DNA from: an uncultured Erythrobacter sp.
GTDB taxonomy: Bacteria > Pseudomonadota > Alphaproteobacteria > Sphingomonadales > Sphingomonadaceae
Length of the DNA stretch: 64,000 nt
Direction: 5' to 3'
Assembly (NCBI GenBank): GCA_947493165.1
Contig: CANLPY010000001.1
Coordinates: 558,001 to 622,000, forward strand
A program made the position numbers and the translations under genes. This document shows, piece by piece, positions 51,923-62,663 of the stretch. Within the stretch, counting starts at the first letter, position 1. Each line of letters opens with the position of its first letter. Under the pieces are notes generated by a model. The model had not been told where the DNA came from. It worked only from the letters and a program-made list of their open reading frames with translations, and made no database searches.

Positions 51923-53233
51923 GTGGTCCCTCGTTATGCCCGCCCTGAAATGAGCGCCCTATGGGAGCCGGAAGCAAAATTTCGCATCTGGTTCGAGATA
52001 GAAGCCCATGCGACCGAAAAACTGGGCGAGCTAGGCGTTGTGCCCGAGAGCGCAGCGAAAGCTCTGTGGGATTGGTGGGCGACAAACCCCAAGATCGACG
52101 TTGAGGCTATTGATGCGATTGAAGCTGTCACCAAGCATGATGTGATCGCTTTCCTTACCTGGGTGGCAGAGCAGGTTGGTGATGAGGCCCGCTTTATGCA
52201 CCAAGGCATGACCAGCTCTGACGTGCTCGACACCACGCTGGCGGTGCAATTGGCCCGTGCGTCGGACATTTTGCTGGCTGATCTTGATGACTTGCTCGCC
52301 GCGATCAAACGCCGCGCTGAGGAGCACAAATACACCGCCACCATTGGTCGCAGCCACGGCATTCACGCAGAGCCGGTGACGTTCGGCCTTAAGCTCGCTC
52401 AGGCCTATGCTGAGTTTGACCGCTGCCGCGACCGGCTGGTTGCAGCCCGCGCAGAAATCGCCACCTGCGCGGTATCCGGCGCGGTCGGCACATTTGCGAA
52501 TATTGACCCATCGGTTGAAGAGCATGTCGCTGCGAAGCTCGGGCTGACGCCTGAGCCGGTCAGCACGCAGGTGATCCCGCGCGATCGCCACGCGATGTAT
52601 TTTGCAACGCTGGCCGTGATCGCTGGCTCAATCGAGCGGTTGGCGGTGGAAGTGCGGCACTTGCAGCGCACCGAAGTGCTTGAGGCGGAGGAGTATTTCT
52701 CTCCGGGGCAAAAAGGCTCATCAGCCATGCCGCATAAGCGCAACCCAATCCTCACTGAGAACCTCACTGGCCAAGCTCGCATGATCCGCAGCTATGCCCT
52801 GCCCGCGCTCGAAAACGTTGCGCTGTGGCATGAGCGCGACATCTCCCACTCCTCGGTGGAGCGTTTCATCGGTCCTGATGCAACCATCACGCTCGACTTT
52901 TCGCTCGCGCGGCTGACGAGTGTGATCGACAAGCTGCTGATCTACCCAGAGCGGATGCAGGCAAATATGGACCGCATGGGCGGCCTCGTGCACTCCCAGC
53001 GCGTCCTGCTTGCTCTCACTCAGGCCGGTGTCAGCCGCGAGGATGCCTACCGGCTGGTTCAGCGCAATGCGATGAAGGTGTGGGAATCGGATGGTAAGCT
53101 GCAATTGCTCGACCTGCTTAAGGCAGACGAGGAAGTGACATCAGCCCTCTCCCCCGAACAACTCGAAGATAAGTTCGACCTTGGATACCACTTCAAGCAA
53201 GTCGATACGATCTTTGACCGGGTGTTTGGCTGA
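51923..53233 (+). CDS. purB: Adenylosuccinate lyase
   Basis: Splits SAICAR and adenylosuccinate in purine synthesis. The 436-residue protein has MVPRYARPEMSALWEPEAKF, MTSSDVLDTTLAVQL, GRSHGIHAEPVTFG and the fumarase-superfamily signature GSSAMPHKRNP. The GTG at 51923 is the start, with GGAG 7 bases upstream; the TTG 18 bases earlier is less likely. Confidence 0.96.
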   Translation: MVPRYARPEMSALWEPEAKFRIWFEIEAHATEKLGELGVVPESAAKALWDWWATNPKIDVEAIDAIEAVTKHDVIAFLTWVAEQVGDEARFMHQGMTSSDVLDTTLAVQLARASDILLADLDDLLAAIKRRAEEHKYTATIGRSHGIHAEPVTFGLKLAQAYAEFDRCRDRLVAARAEIATCAVSGAVGTFANIDPSVEEHVAAKLGLTPEPVSTQVIPRDRHAMYFATLAVIAGSIERLAVEVRHLQRTEVLEAEEYFSPGQKGSSAMPHKRNPILTENLTGQARMIRSYALPALENVALWHERDISHSSVERFIGPDATITLDFSLARLTSVIDKLLIYPERMQANMDRMGGLVHSQRVLLALTQAGVSREDAYRLVQRNAMKVWESDGKLQLLDLLKADEEVTSALSPEQLEDKFDLGYHFKQVDTIFDRVFG

Positions 53234-53323
53234 CCACTCGCGCTAGACTCAGCCGTTAAAAGGCTTAGGCTTGCGCGCACTGATTGGTGCTACGCCACAA
53301 TAACAATTGCTTGGGGAAGATTG

Positions 53324-53722
53324 ATGCAGATTTTGCGCACAATGCTTTGGATCGCAGTGCTGCTTGCGCTGGTTGCCTTTACAATTGGCAATTTTGATCG
53401 CGCCAGCGAAGTGCGCATTTGGCCCGGCCTCGTGTGGGATACCCGCGTTCCTGCAATTGTAATTGTGTCCTTCCTGATCGGTCTGGTGCCTACATGGCTG
53501 TATCATCGCGGCGTCAAATGGAGCCTCAATCGCCGCATACGCAGCCTTGAGAACGCGGTAAAATCAAACGCGCTCGCTCGCCGTCATGAACCTGCTGCCA
53601 GCACGGCAGATGCTGAGCCAGCCTCACCTGACGCCCCGCCAGCTCCAGCACCGCGAACCACAGAAGCCTCTGAACCACTGGCGCCAACTCCCCCTGTGCA
53701 GCCGCCAAAGGCAGGCAGCTAA
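53324..53722 (+). CDS. LapA-domain small membrane protein (DUF1049)
   Basis: A 132-residue protein with two membrane spans (MLWIAVLLALVAFTIGNF and IVIVSFLIGLVPTWLYH), the DUF1049/LapA pattern, then a short basic helix (RRIRSLENAVKSN) and a Pro/Ala-rich tail. In E. coli LapA helps to control LPS synthesis. It precedes pyrF, as it does in many proteobacteria. Start ATG 53324 follows GGGGAAG. Confidence 0.78.
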   Translation: MQILRTMLWIAVLLALVAFTIGNFDRASEVRIWPGLVWDTRVPAIVIVSFLIGLVPTWLYHRGVKWSLNRRIRSLENAVKSNALARRHEPAASTADAEPASPDAPPAPAPRTTEASEPLAPTPPVQPPKAGS

Positions 53723-53726
53723 GCCG

Positions 53727-54401
53727 ATGAGCAATCCTGTCTTCCTCGCGCTCGATGTGCCGCAAATAGAGCCTGCTAAAGCTCTGATCGAAAAGGTGAA
53801 AGCGCATATCGGCGGCGTGAAACTTGGGCTGGAATTCTTCTGCGCACACGGCTCGCACGGCGTGCATGAAATTGCGCATCTGGGCCTGCCTATTTTCCTC
53901 GACCTGAAATTTCACGACATCCCCAACACCGTCGCCAGCGCGATGCAGGCTATCCACGTCTATGAACCCGCGATTGTCACCGTCCACGCCAGCGGCGGCC
54001 GGGCAATGATGGAAGATGCGAAAGCGGCAGCAGCAGAAGGCTGCAAAGTTGTCGCCGTAACCACGCTAACCAGTATGGATGCAAACGATCTGACAGCAAC
54101 CGGCGTCTATGGCAGCCCTGAAACGCAGGTGATGCGGCTCGCGGAACTTGCCGAAGCGGCGGGCCTCGATGGAATTGTCTGTTCTGGCAAAGAGGTTGGC
54201 CAAGTCCACAAACAGTGGAAGGATGGCTATTTCGTGGTCCCAGGTCTGCGCCCCACCGGGGCCGGTACAGGCGATCAGAAGCGTGTCGTTACCCCGCGTT
54301 CAGCGCGCGATAGCGGCGCAAGCGTTCTGGTTATCGGACGCCCAATCAGCCGCGCGGACGATCCGATGGCCGCCGCGCGCGCAATCGAAGCCACGCTTTA
54401 G
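53727..54401 (+). CDS. pyrF: Orotidine 5'-phosphate decarboxylase
   Basis: Last step of UMP synthesis. The 224-residue TIM barrel has FLALDVPQ, GGVKLGLEFFCAHG, the active-site FLDLKFHDIPNTVA, TVHASGGRAMM and RPTGAGTGDQKRVVTP. Start ATG 53727. It is followed by trpF after 11 bases. Confidence 0.95.
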   Translation: MSNPVFLALDVPQIEPAKALIEKVKAHIGGVKLGLEFFCAHGSHGVHEIAHLGLPIFLDLKFHDIPNTVASAMQAIHVYEPAIVTVHASGGRAMMEDAKAAAAEGCKVVAVTTLTSMDANDLTATGVYGSPETQVMRLAELAEAAGLDGIVCSGKEVGQVHKQWKDGYFVVPGLRPTGAGTGDQKRVVTPRSARDSGASVLVIGRPISRADDPMAAARAIEATL

Positions 54402-54412
54402 AGCACGACAAT

Positions 54413-55045
54413 ATGAGCACCCAGATAAAGATTTGCGGGCTGTCCACGCCCGAAACAATTGAAGCGGCAGTGGATGCGGGCGCGACGCATATTGGTCTCG
54501 TGCATTTTGAGCCAAGCTCTCGCCATGTTTCCATACACGATGCAGTGAAGCTGCGCAGGCTGATCCCCAGCAGCGTCAGAGCCGTGCTGCTCCTCGTCAA
54601 CGCAGACGTCAAAGTGACCGGCACTGCGATTGGAGAGATAAAGCCGGACGTGGTGCAATTTCATGGCCGCGAAACGCCGGAATGGACGGGCGCCGTGCGC
54701 CAGCGGCTGGGAATTGAAGTGTGGAAGGCCTTGGGCCTGAAAGACGCTGGCACACTCGAAAGATCCCAAAAATATGTCGGCAATGTGGACCGGTTTTTGT
54801 TCGATGCCCCGGCAAAGGCGCTGCCCGGCGGCAATGGCGAAACCTTTCGCTGGGACTTGCTGAAAGGTCACGAACATCAGGTTCCGTGGGGCCTTGCGGG
54901 CGGATTGACGCCTGACAATGTGACCGAGGCCATCCGCTCTACGGGTACCGAATTGGTTGATACGTCTTCTGGCGTAGAAAGTGCGCCGGGCGTGAAGGAT
55001 GTGGACTTGATCCGTGCCTTCTGCGAAGCGGCGAAGAACGCCTGA
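54413..55045 (+). CDS. trpF: Phosphoribosylanthranilate isomerase
   Basis: Third step of tryptophan synthesis from anthranilate. The 210-residue barrel begins STQIKICGLSTPETIEAAVDAGATHIGLV (Cys7 as general base) and has VVQFHGRETPEW, FLFDAPAK, PWGLAGGLTPDNV and VDTSSGVESAPGVKD. Followed by trpB after 30 bases. An opposite-strand open frame (54398-55450) is a shadow. Confidence 0.95.
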   Translation: MSTQIKICGLSTPETIEAAVDAGATHIGLVHFEPSSRHVSIHDAVKLRRLIPSSVRAVLLLVNADVKVTGTAIGEIKPDVVQFHGRETPEWTGAVRQRLGIEVWKALGLKDAGTLERSQKYVGNVDRFLFDAPAKALPGGNGETFRWDLLKGHEHQVPWGLAGGLTPDNVTEAIRSTGTELVDTSSGVESAPGVKDVDLIRAFCEAAKNA

Positions 55046-55075
55046 CAACCGCTTGACCACCCCTGAGGGCCGATA

Positions 55076-56290
55076 ATGAACAAGCAACCCAATTCTTTCC
55101 GCACCCAGCCCGATGATCGCGGGCACTTTGGCGAATTTGGCGGACGTTATGTCGCCGAAACGCTGATGCCGCTGATCCTTGATCTGGAACGGGAATATCG
55201 CGCGGCCCAGCAAGACCCGGCCTTCGCGGCTGAGTTTGATGATCTGATGAAGCATTACGTGGGCCGGCCTTCCCCGCTCTATCATGCAGAACGCCTGACA
55301 GAGGCTCTGGGCGGAGCGCAGGTCTGGTTTAAGCGCGACGAGCTCAACCACACTGGCGCGCACAAGATCAACAATTGCATCGGGCAGATCCTGCTCGCGA
55401 TCCGTATGGGCAAAACCCGCATCATCGCAGAAACTGGCGCAGGCCAGCACGGCGTTGCGACCGCCACCGTATGCGCGCGCTTTGGCCTACCATGCGTCAT
55501 CTATATGGGCGCAGAGGACGTAAAACGGCAATCGCCCAACGTGTTCCGTATGAAGCTGCTCGGCGCGGAAGTCGTGCCCGTGACCAGCGGCGGCGCGACG
55601 CTCAAAGACGCGATGAATGAAGGGCTGCGCGATTGGGTCGCTAACGTTCATGACACTTTCTACATCATCGGCACGGCTGCTGGCCCGCATCCCTACCCCG
55701 AGCTGGTGCGCAATTTCCAAAGCGTGATCGGCACAGAGGCGCGCGCGCAAATGCTTGATCGCGTCGGCCGTCTGCCCGATCTGTTGGTCGCCTGCATTGG
55801 CGGCGGATCAAACGCGCTTGGCCTATTCCACCCGTTCCTCGACGATGCTGATGTAAAGATGCTGGGCGTGGAGGCGGCGGGCCACGGGCTCGATGGCGAC
55901 GAACACGCGGCGAGTTTGCTAGGCGGATCACCCGGTGTGCTCCACGGCAACAAGACCTATCTTTTGCAGGACGAAGACGGTCAGATTACCGAAGGCCACT
56001 CGATCAGCGCGGGGCTAGACTATCCGGGTATCGGGCCAGAACACGCCTGGCTAAAAGAAAGCGGCCGGGTCGAATACACCGCCGTCACGGATAAGGAAGC
56101 GCTGGACGGCTTCCAATTGCTCTGCCGCACCGAAGGCATCATCCCCGCACTAGAGCCAAGCCACGCAATCGCCGCCGTCGCCGAGCGCGCAAAGCAAATG
56201 GGCGAGGATGAGATCATTCTCATGAACCTGTGCGGACGCGGCGATAAGGACATCTTCACCGTGGCGGAAAAACTGGGAGTGGAGATGTGA
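55076..56290 (+). CDS. trpB: Tryptophan synthase beta chain
   Basis: PLP-dependent subunit that joins indole and serine. The 404-residue protein has the PLP Lys97 in [10 protein letters not shown], the catalytic Glu in [30 protein letters not shown] and the C-terminal NLCGRGDKD. The next, unknown gene starts by GTGA overlap with its stop. Confidence 0.97.
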   Translation: MNKQPNSFRTQPDDRGHFGEFGGRYVAETLMPLILDLEREYRAAQQDPAFAAEFDDLMKHYVGRPSPLYHAERLTEALGGAQVWFKRDELNHTGAHKINNCIGQILLAIRMGKTRIIAETGAGQHGVATATVCARFGLPCVIYMGAEDVKRQSPNVFRMKLLGAEVVPVTSGGATLKDAMNEGLRDWVANVHDTFYIIGTAAGPHPYPELVRNFQSVIGTEARAQMLDRVGRLPDLLVACIGGGSNALGLFHPFLDDADVKMLGVEAAGHGLDGDEHAASLLGGSPGVLHGNKTYLLQDEDGQITEGHSISAGLDYPGIGPEHAWLKESGRVEYTAVTDKEALDGFQLLCRTEGIIPALEPSHAIAAVAERAKQMGEDEIILMNLCGRGDKDIFTVAEKLGVEM

Positions 56291-56619
56291 GCGGGCAAAA
56301 CCCGTCAGATGCGGCAAATTGCAATTCCACAGCTTTTGTCGATTTCATGCAGCGCTATTGGCACCAGATGGCAGACCAGCTTTACCCAAGTCTTGGCGCC
56401 GCACTTGAAGAATATAGAATCGAGAATGGGGAGAAATCATTCAATCGCCTTTCTCGGGAAATTGGAGAAATGATGGCGGACGGCCGTTTTCCAAAGCAAG
56501 CCGAGATCCGCTCGGCATACTCAAACCCATTCTGGAAGGCATTCGATAGGATTATCACTATCGAACAGCTGAATGAATCCTTTGCGCAAGCTTCCGATCT
56601 GCGGGGCTCAATTGACTAG
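56287..56619 (+). CDS. Unknown small protein between trpB and trpA
   Basis: A 110-residue protein with no family I recognise. It is mostly helical and polar ([27 protein letters not shown], then [22 protein letters not shown]), with no membrane span. It starts at a GTG overlapping the trpB stop by 3 bases (GTGA) and ends 8 bases past the start of trpA, so it is locked into the operon. Its codon use is more A/T-rich than its neighbours. The usual trp operon has trpB and trpA adjacent. Confidence 0.7.
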   Translation: MSGQNPSDAANCNSTAFVDFMQRYWHQMADQLYPSLGAALEEYRIENGEKSFNRLSREIGEMMADGRFPKQAEIRSAYSNPFWKAFDRIITIEQLNESFAQASDLRGSID

Positions 56620-57394
56620 CCGCCTCTTCTCAGCCTTTGCCAAGCCCCACCCCGCCTTCGTCGCCTTCATCACCGCAGGCGATGGTGACACCGCAGCCAA
56701 TCTCGACGCGCTTGTCGAGGGCGGCGCGGATGTGATCGAGCTGGGAATGCCTTTCACCGATCCGATGGCCGATGGCCCCGCAATCCAAGCCGCAAACCTG
56801 CGCAGCCTTGGCGCAGGCACGACCACCGCCGACGTGCTGCAAATCGCCTATGACTTTCGCGCGCGCCATCCCGACGTCCCGCTGGTGCTGATGGGATACG
56901 CCAATCCGATGATTCGGCGCGGGCCGGAATGGTTTGCGAAAGCCGCGAAAGGCGCTGGCGTCGACGGTGTGATATGTGTCGACATCCCGCCGGAGGAAGA
57001 CGACGCGCTCGGCCCGGCCTTGCGCAACGCTGGTATTGCGCCAATCCGCCTTGCCACGCCAACCACCGATGCCGCGCGTCTGCCCAGCGTGCTCAAGGGC
57101 TCGCAAGGCTTCGTCTATTACGTCTCTGTTGCTGGCATCACGGGCAAACAACAGGCCGCACAAGCCAGCATTGAGGAAGCGGTTGCTGCGCTAAAAGCGC
57201 AAACCGATCTACCGATTGCGGTTGGTTTTGGTGTGCGCACGCCCGACCAGGCCAGCGCCATCGCCAAGGTCGCAGATGGCGTCGTCGTTGGCTCGGCCCT
57301 AGTCGAAATCGTCGGCGAATTTGGCAAAGACGCTCCAGCCAAGCTAATAGAATACACATCTGCGCTGGCCGATGCCGTGCACAGCGCTCGATAG
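56612..57394 (+). CDS. trpA: Tryptophan synthase alpha chain
   Basis: Cleaves indole-glycerol phosphate to indole, which passes to the beta subunit. The 260-residue barrel has the catalytic Glu in [16 protein letters not shown] and Asp in [11 protein letters not shown], plus [11 protein letters not shown] and [10 protein letters not shown]. The start is a TTG at 56612, overlapping the end of the unknown gene by 8 bases; GGGG lies just upstream. No ATG fits the family N-terminus. Confidence 0.93.
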   Translation: MTSRLFSAFAKPHPAFVAFITAGDGDTAANLDALVEGGADVIELGMPFTDPMADGPAIQAANLRSLGAGTTTADVLQIAYDFRARHPDVPLVLMGYANPMIRRGPEWFAKAAKGAGVDGVICVDIPPEEDDALGPALRNAGIAPIRLATPTTDAARLPSVLKGSQGFVYYVSVAGITGKQQAAQASIEEAVAALKAQTDLPIAVGFGVRTPDQASAIAKVADGVVVGSALVEIVGEFGKDAPAKLIEYTSALADAVHSAR

Positions 57395-57402
57395 GAACAA
57401 CG

Positions 57403-58251
57403 ATGAACTGGTTTACTCGCGTTAGAAATTCGCTCGGCTTTAGTGACAAGCGCAGCTCCGAAAAGGATCTGTGGGTCAAATGCCGCAATTGTCAGGAAAT
57501 GCTGTTTGCGCAGGAGTATGAGGACAATCTTTCCGTCTGCACTCGCTGCGAACATCACGGCCGGATCAGCGCCGACGCACGGCTAAACCTGTTGCTTGAT
57601 GAAGGTTTTGAATTGCTGCCGCAGCCGCAGGTAAAAGAAGACCCGCTGAAGTTTAAGGACAGCAAGAAATACACAGATAGGCTCAAGATCGCGCGGGCCA
57701 ACAATCCGCATCGCGATGCATTTTCGGTTGGCTCTGGATCGATTGATGGCCACCCGGCTGTCGTCGGTGTGCAAGATTTCGGTTTTATGGGCGGCAGCAT
57801 GGGGATGGCCGTGGGCATGGCATTTTGCGCCGGGGCCGAGCGTGCGCTTACCCGCAAGTGCCCGTATATCGTGGTGACCGCCGCTGGCGGAGCGCGGATG
57901 CAGGAAGGCATCCTCAGCCTGATGCAAATGCCGCGCGCCACCGTGATGACGCGCGGCCTGAAAGAGGCTGGCCTGCCCTATATCGTCGTGCTGACCGACC
58001 CGACCACCGGCGGCGTCACCGCCAGCTATGCGATGCTGGGCGATATCCACATTGCAGAGCCCGGCGCGCTTATCGGCTTTGCCGGACAGCGGGTGATCCA
58101 GGATACCATTCGTGAACAACTGCCAGACGGCTTCCAACGCGCGGAATATCTGCACAAGCACGGCATGGTCGATATGGTGGTAAAACGCCACGATCTGAAA
58201 GCCACTTTGGCCAATGTGATCGACTATCTGCAGCCGCCCGTCGCGGCTTAG
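57403..58251 (+). CDS. accD: Acetyl-CoA carboxylase carboxyltransferase beta subunit
   Basis: With AccA it transfers carboxyl from biotin to acetyl-CoA to form malonyl-CoA. The 282-residue protein has the N-terminal zinc ribbon (Cys27, Cys30, Cys46, Cys49) and the crotonase-type core [33 protein letters not shown] and [18 protein letters not shown]. Start ATG 57403 follows AGGA. It lies between trpA and folC, a common order in alphaproteobacteria. Confidence 0.96.
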   Translation: MNWFTRVRNSLGFSDKRSSEKDLWVKCRNCQEMLFAQEYEDNLSVCTRCEHHGRISADARLNLLLDEGFELLPQPQVKEDPLKFKDSKKYTDRLKIARANNPHRDAFSVGSGSIDGHPAVVGVQDFGFMGGSMGMAVGMAFCAGAERALTRKCPYIVVTAAGGARMQEGILSLMQMPRATVMTRGLKEAGLPYIVVLTDPTTGGVTASYAMLGDIHIAEPGALIGFAGQRVIQDTIREQLPDGFQRAEYLHKHGMVDMVVKRHDLKATLANVIDYLQPPVAA

Positions 58252-58277
58252 CCACGCGTCCGGTCGCCAGCAAAGCG

Positions 58278-59534
58278 ATGGATTTCGGAAAGTCCGACGA
58301 CCCGCGCGTTCAGGCTCAGCTTGATCGTCTAAGCCAGCTGAGCGTGCCGGACGGCCGCATCGGGCTGGAGACGATCACCGCGATGATGGAGCGGCTCGGC
58401 AATCCGCACCGCAAATTGCCTCCCGTGTTCCACGTCGCTGGCACCAATGGCAAGGGCTCAACTTGCGCGTTTCTGCGCGCGATGCTGGAGGCGGAAGGTT
58501 ACCGCGTCCATATGACGACCAGCCCGCATCTCGTGCGTTATAACGAGCGGATCAGGCTGGCCGGAGAGCTGATTTCCGATGAGGATTTGGCGACGTTGCT
58601 CGCAGAGGTTCTCGACGCCTGCGAGGATCTGGGTCCGAGCTTTTTCGAAGTCACCATCGCCGCCGCCTTTCTGGCGTTCAGCCGCGTGCTCGCCGATGCC
58701 TGCGTGGTCGAGGTCGGGGTTGGCGGGCGTTTGGACGCAACCAATGTGCTGGAGCCGGATGCGCTGGCCGCCTGCGGGATCGCTGCGCTGGGTATGGATC
58801 ACGAGAAGTTCCTGCTCGCGCCGGAGGACGGCGTGCCGAAAGAGCCGATGGCACGGATCGCGTTTGAGAAGGCTGGGATTGCGAAGAAGGGCGTGCCGCT
58901 GGTGACGATGTCATCTGACTATTCAGACGAGGTTCGACTAACGATCCGCAAATGCGCTCATCCAGTATCAGCCCCACTGCAAGAATTGCAGCCGGGGGAT
59001 GAGTTTAAACTAGGCCGCCATCCGCTCGGGCTGTCTGGCGAACACCAGACGCGAAACGCCGCTCTAGCGGTCGCCATGCTTCGCCATCAGGATAAGCTCA
59101 AAATATCCGCCACCGCGATCAAAGAAGGTTTAAAAGCGGCCACTTGGCCTGCTCGCATGCAGCGGCTCTCGCAAGGCCCATTGGTCGCTGAACGCGACGT
59201 GTGGCTCGACGGCGGCCACAATCGCAGCGCGGGTGATGTTATCGCTGGGGAGTTTGAGGGCACATCACTGCACCTCATCCTAGGCATGCTCGCCAACAAA
59301 AATCCGCGCGCGTTGCTTGATCCGCTAGGCGATGCAGTGCGCAGCCTCACTATCGTCCCTGTGCCCGGCCAAGATTGTCATCCGCCCGAAGTGTTCGGAC
59401 CCGACGCGCGCGCCGCGTCGGGCATTGAAGACGCGCTGCTCAACATCCCCGATGACGGTTACCCTGTGCTGATCGCAGGATCGCTCTATCTCGCTGGCGA
59501 GGTGCTGCGGCTCAATGACGAGATACCTGACTAG
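58278..59534 (+). CDS. folC: Folylpolyglutamate synthase/dihydrofolate synthase
   Basis: Adds glutamates to folates. The 418-residue Mur-ligase-like protein has the P-loop VAGTNGKGST (53-62), SPHLVRYNERIRLAGELIS, GVGGRLDATNVLEPD and WLDGGHN. It ends by overlapping the stop of the convergent AmpG gene. Confidence 0.95.
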   Translation: MDFGKSDDPRVQAQLDRLSQLSVPDGRIGLETITAMMERLGNPHRKLPPVFHVAGTNGKGSTCAFLRAMLEAEGYRVHMTTSPHLVRYNERIRLAGELISDEDLATLLAEVLDACEDLGPSFFEVTIAAAFLAFSRVLADACVVEVGVGGRLDATNVLEPDALAACGIAALGMDHEKFLLAPEDGVPKEPMARIAFEKAGIAKKGVPLVTMSSDYSDEVRLTIRKCAHPVSAPLQELQPGDEFKLGRHPLGLSGEHQTRNAALAVAMLRHQDKLKISATAIKEGLKAATWPARMQRLSQGPLVAERDVWLDGGHNRSAGDVIAGEFEGTSLHLILGMLANKNPRALLDPLGDAVRSLTIVPVPGQDCHPPEVFGPDARAASGIEDALLNIPDDGYPVLIAGSLYLAGEVLRLNDEIPD

Positions 59535-60856
59535 GCGCTGTCGTCAGCGTCAGCCCTACCCGCCGTGCCCATAGAATCGTCGACCAATCCGGTGCGCATC
59601 ATCCACCAGAACAGCACGATCCCCGGCACCGCCAATACGGTGGTGAGCAGGTAGAAATTCACATATCCAGTGGCCTCAATCAGGCCGCCCGCCGTGGTCC
59701 CCGTGATCAGCCTACCGACGATGCTCGCCGCCGCGCTGATCATTGCATAATGCGCCGCCGTAAACCGCAGATCACACAGCGCCGAGAAATAGGCGACCAC
59801 CACCACGCCGCCATATCCGCTGGCGAAATTCTCAAACCCGATGGCCGAGGCGAGGCCCAGATTTGAATGCCCTGCCGCCGCCAAGGCCGCGAAACTAACA
59901 TTGGATACCGCCATCAATATAAGCGCGATCAGAACCGAGCGTTTGAGGCCCAGTCGCGCATAGATAATGCCGCCCACAAAGATGCCGATCAGATAGGCCC
60001 AAAAGCCAACGCCAACGTCGTATATTGCGATCTCATCATTGCTGAACCCCAGATCATCAAACAGCAGCCGGAATGTAAGATTCGCAAGCGTATCGCCGAT
60101 TTTGTGGACGAGGATGAACGCGAGGACGAGCCACGCGCCGTGCCGCTGAAAGAACTCTTTGAATGGCCCGGCGATCGACTGCCAAACGTCAGAAACGCCC
60201 TTGCGCGCGATCGTGACTTGCCGCCGCTCGGGCTCTCCCATGATCAGCGCGGTCAGCATCGCTGGCAGCGCCAGTGCGGCGCAGGAAAGATAGGCGGCCT
60301 CCCACCCATATCGCACGGCGACCACCAGCGCGATGGCCCCTGCCCCGGCGGAGCCGACGCGCCAGCCATATTGGTTCATGCCCGAGCCTGTGCCGAGCTG
60401 ATACGGCTTCAGCGTCTCAATCCGGTAGGCGTCGATCACGATGTCGAATGTCGCCCCGGCAATGCCGACAAGCACCGCAGCTACGATGGTTCCGGCCAGG
60501 TTCTCAGACGGATCGACCAGCGCGAGGTTCACCACGGATGCGATGACCAGCACGCCGGATAGGATCATCCACGATACCCGCTGCCCCAATCGGCCCAGCA
60601 CCGGGATGCGCACGCCATCGACCACCCACGCCCAAAACACTTTAAAATTGTAGACAAGGAAGGCGAGCGTGAACGCGGTGACGGTCGCCTTGTCGATCCC
60701 ATCCTGCGCAAGCCGCGTCGTCAACGTCGCGCCGATCATCGCATAGGGAAAGCCGGAGGACACGCCGACAAAAAATGCGGCGAGCGATTCCTTCTCAAAA
60801 TAGGGTTTCGCGGCGCTCCACCAATTGTGCCCGGTCGCTGCTTCAGGCGCAGACAA
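59531..60856 (-). CDS. AmpG-like MFS transporter, first copy
   Basis: A 441-residue inner-membrane MFS permease of the AmpG group, which imports anhydro-muropeptides for recycling. It shows about 12 hydrophobic segments and the family pattern SSGFPYAMIGATLTTRL at the start, with GATFDIVIDAYRIETL in the fourth region. It starts at a TTG (60856) 6 bases past the stop of the second AmpG gene. Its exact substrate is inferred only from the family. Confidence 0.82.
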   Translation of the reverse strand: MSAPEAATGHNWWSAAKPYFEKESLAAFFVGVSSGFPYAMIGATLTTRLAQDGIDKATVTAFTLAFLVYNFKVFWAWVVDGVRIPVLGRLGQRVSWMILSGVLVIASVVNLALVDPSENLAGTIVAAVLVGIAGATFDIVIDAYRIETLKPYQLGTGSGMNQYGWRVGSAGAGAIALVVAVRYGWEAAYLSCAALALPAMLTALIMGEPERRQVTIARKGVSDVWQSIAGPFKEFFQRHGAWLVLAFILVHKIGDTLANLTFRLLFDDLGFSNDEIAIYDVGVGFWAYLIGIFVGGIIYARLGLKRSVLIALILMAVSNVSFAALAAAGHSNLGLASAIGFENFASGYGGVVVVAYFSALCDLRFTAAHYAMISAAASIVGRLITGTTAGGLIEATGYVNFYLLTTVLAVPGIVLFWWMMRTGLVDDSMGTAGRADADDSA

Positions 60857-60862
60857 ACCCGC

Positions 60863-62590
60863 CTACTCCGCCGGTTGTGCCTCTGGCGTGACGACGCCTG
60901 ACCCGGTGGGACCAGCCCGAGATTGGCGGAACCATTCTGCGAGGCATAACACTACCGCGATAAAGCCGATCAGCGTGGTTAGGATGAAAACATCGTAATA
61001 CCCTTGATCTTCGATCATCTCACCCAAAGCGCCGCGGCCCAAGGTGCCGACCAGCAATGTGAGCGAGGAAAGCAGCGCATATTGCACCGCGCTGAAGTTC
61101 TTGTTCACGATGGAGGATAGCCACGCGATATAGGCCGCGCCTGCGATACCAATGGCCAGGTTTTCAAAGAAGATTGTGAAGGTCAATTTGGCCAGAGAAG
61201 GGCTGCCGATAACCGGGACTTGGCTGATCGCCCATGAGAAGCCGACCGCATCGCTCACTGCCTGCATATTCGCTCCGCCGATGGCGAGATCAGCGTAGAG
61301 CAAGTTTGTGAGCGCAGCGAGCAGCGCGCCAATCGTCAGCGTCAACATCCGGCCCATAAACGTCAGCATCGCGCCGCCCACAGCAAGGCCTAGGATGATC
61401 GCGCCGACACCAAAGAATTTGGAGGCAAAGGCGACCTCATCCTTGGTGTAGTTCAATTCTCCAAGGTAAAACGGATAGGCAAAGCTGCCCCAGATCGCGT
61501 CGCAAATCCGGTAGGTCAGAACCAGTGCGAGAATAAGCACCAGTGACCAACCGATCCGGCCCACAAACTCGACCAATGGCAAGACCAGCGCGCGGTAAAG
61601 GTGGTCCATCACAAATCCGCTGCCCTGCGGCGCGGGAGCGTCCTGGGTGAGCAGATAGTTGCCCTGGCGTTTCTGGCTCGCGAGCCAGCCAGCAATCAAC
61701 GCCGGAATTACGACGGTCGCAACGATAATCCATGGGCCGTAATTTACCGTGAATTCGGTCGGGTTTGGACGGTCCTCTGGCGCGTATGCCAAAGACATAT
61801 ACATGAACGTAACCACCACACCGATGGCCCCTGCCCACAACCCGCCCACCACCAGCAAAGCCTTGGCTCTAATACCCGGTTCCAGCTCGCCTTGCTTGCG
61901 CAGGCCCACGAACAGCTCATCGACAACCGCAGGCTGCCCTTCGGCGAGCTTTTTGCTGTCGCTATCAGGAGCAAACAGGCCGATAAACCCAATACCGAGC
62001 AAGATTGCCCCCATCAGCATGTAGGTTTGCGGCCAACCGAGCCGCGCGGCGATGATCAGACCAAATGCGCCGCCGACCAGCGCCGCTAGACGATATCCCA
62101 TCTGGTAAACCGTGGAGAGGATATCCAGCGTGGCCTTTTCATCCGCCACGTCAATCCGCCACGCATTAATCGCAATGTCTTGTGTGGCGCTGGCAAGCGC
62201 TCCGATCCCGGCGAGCAGGCTGAACCAGCCGATCGTCTCATTGCTGGGATTGCTGAGCGCCAAGGCGACTAGAATCGCGCCAAGCAGCAATTGCGAGGGC
62301 ACGATCCATTGCTTGCGCTTACCCAGCATCCGCATGCCGGGAATGTTCACTTTGTCGATCAGCGGCGACCACAGAAACTGAAACGCATAAGCGAGACCGA
62401 TGAGCGAGAAGACACCCATCGTCTCCAGATCAACCTCGGCATCGCTAAGCCATGCGAACAAAGTGCCAAGGAACAACGCGAACGGCAGCCCGCTGGCAAA
62501 GCCAAACAGCGCCATATAGCCGGTTTTCTTCTGGCCCATCGACTGGAAGACTTCGCGCCAACCCGGTTTTTTTGCTTCGGCCTCAGCCAT
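60863..62590 (-). CDS. AmpG-like MFS transporter, long second copy
   Basis: A 575-residue MFS permease, paralogous to the next gene: [20 protein letters not shown] near the start, [24 protein letters not shown]. It is about 130 residues longer than its partner because of an extra middle region between the two halves (residues about 215-330, with [35 protein letters not shown]). The tandem pair is transcribed together. Confidence 0.82.
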   Translation of the reverse strand: MAEAEAKKPGWREVFQSMGQKKTGYMALFGFASGLPFALFLGTLFAWLSDAEVDLETMGVFSLIGLAYAFQFLWSPLIDKVNIPGMRMLGKRKQWIVPSQLLLGAILVALALSNPSNETIGWFSLLAGIGALASATQDIAINAWRIDVADEKATLDILSTVYQMGYRLAALVGGAFGLIIAARLGWPQTYMLMGAILLGIGFIGLFAPDSDSKKLAEGQPAVVDELFVGLRKQGELEPGIRAKALLVVGGLWAGAIGVVVTFMYMSLAYAPEDRPNPTEFTVNYGPWIIVATVVIPALIAGWLASQKRQGNYLLTQDAPAPQGSGFVMDHLYRALVLPLVEFVGRIGWSLVLILALVLTYRICDAIWGSFAYPFYLGELNYTKDEVAFASKFFGVGAIILGLAVGGAMLTFMGRMLTLTIGALLAALTNLLYADLAIGGANMQAVSDAVGFSWAISQVPVIGSPSLAKLTFTIFFENLAIGIAGAAYIAWLSSIVNKNFSAVQYALLSSLTLLVGTLGRGALGEMIEDQGYYDVFILTTLIGFIAVVLCLAEWFRQSRAGPTGSGVVTPEAQPAE

Positions 62591-62663
62591 TTTCCCTGCG
62601 TCCTTCCGATCCCGCGTAATTTCTGCAACACTAGCGGCGGATGAGAGGAATAGGAACGCTTCG

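Noticed and set aside
54398-55450. 350-residue open frame on the minus strand across trpF and the trpB start
   Set aside because: It is antisense to two well-supported trp genes; no family features.
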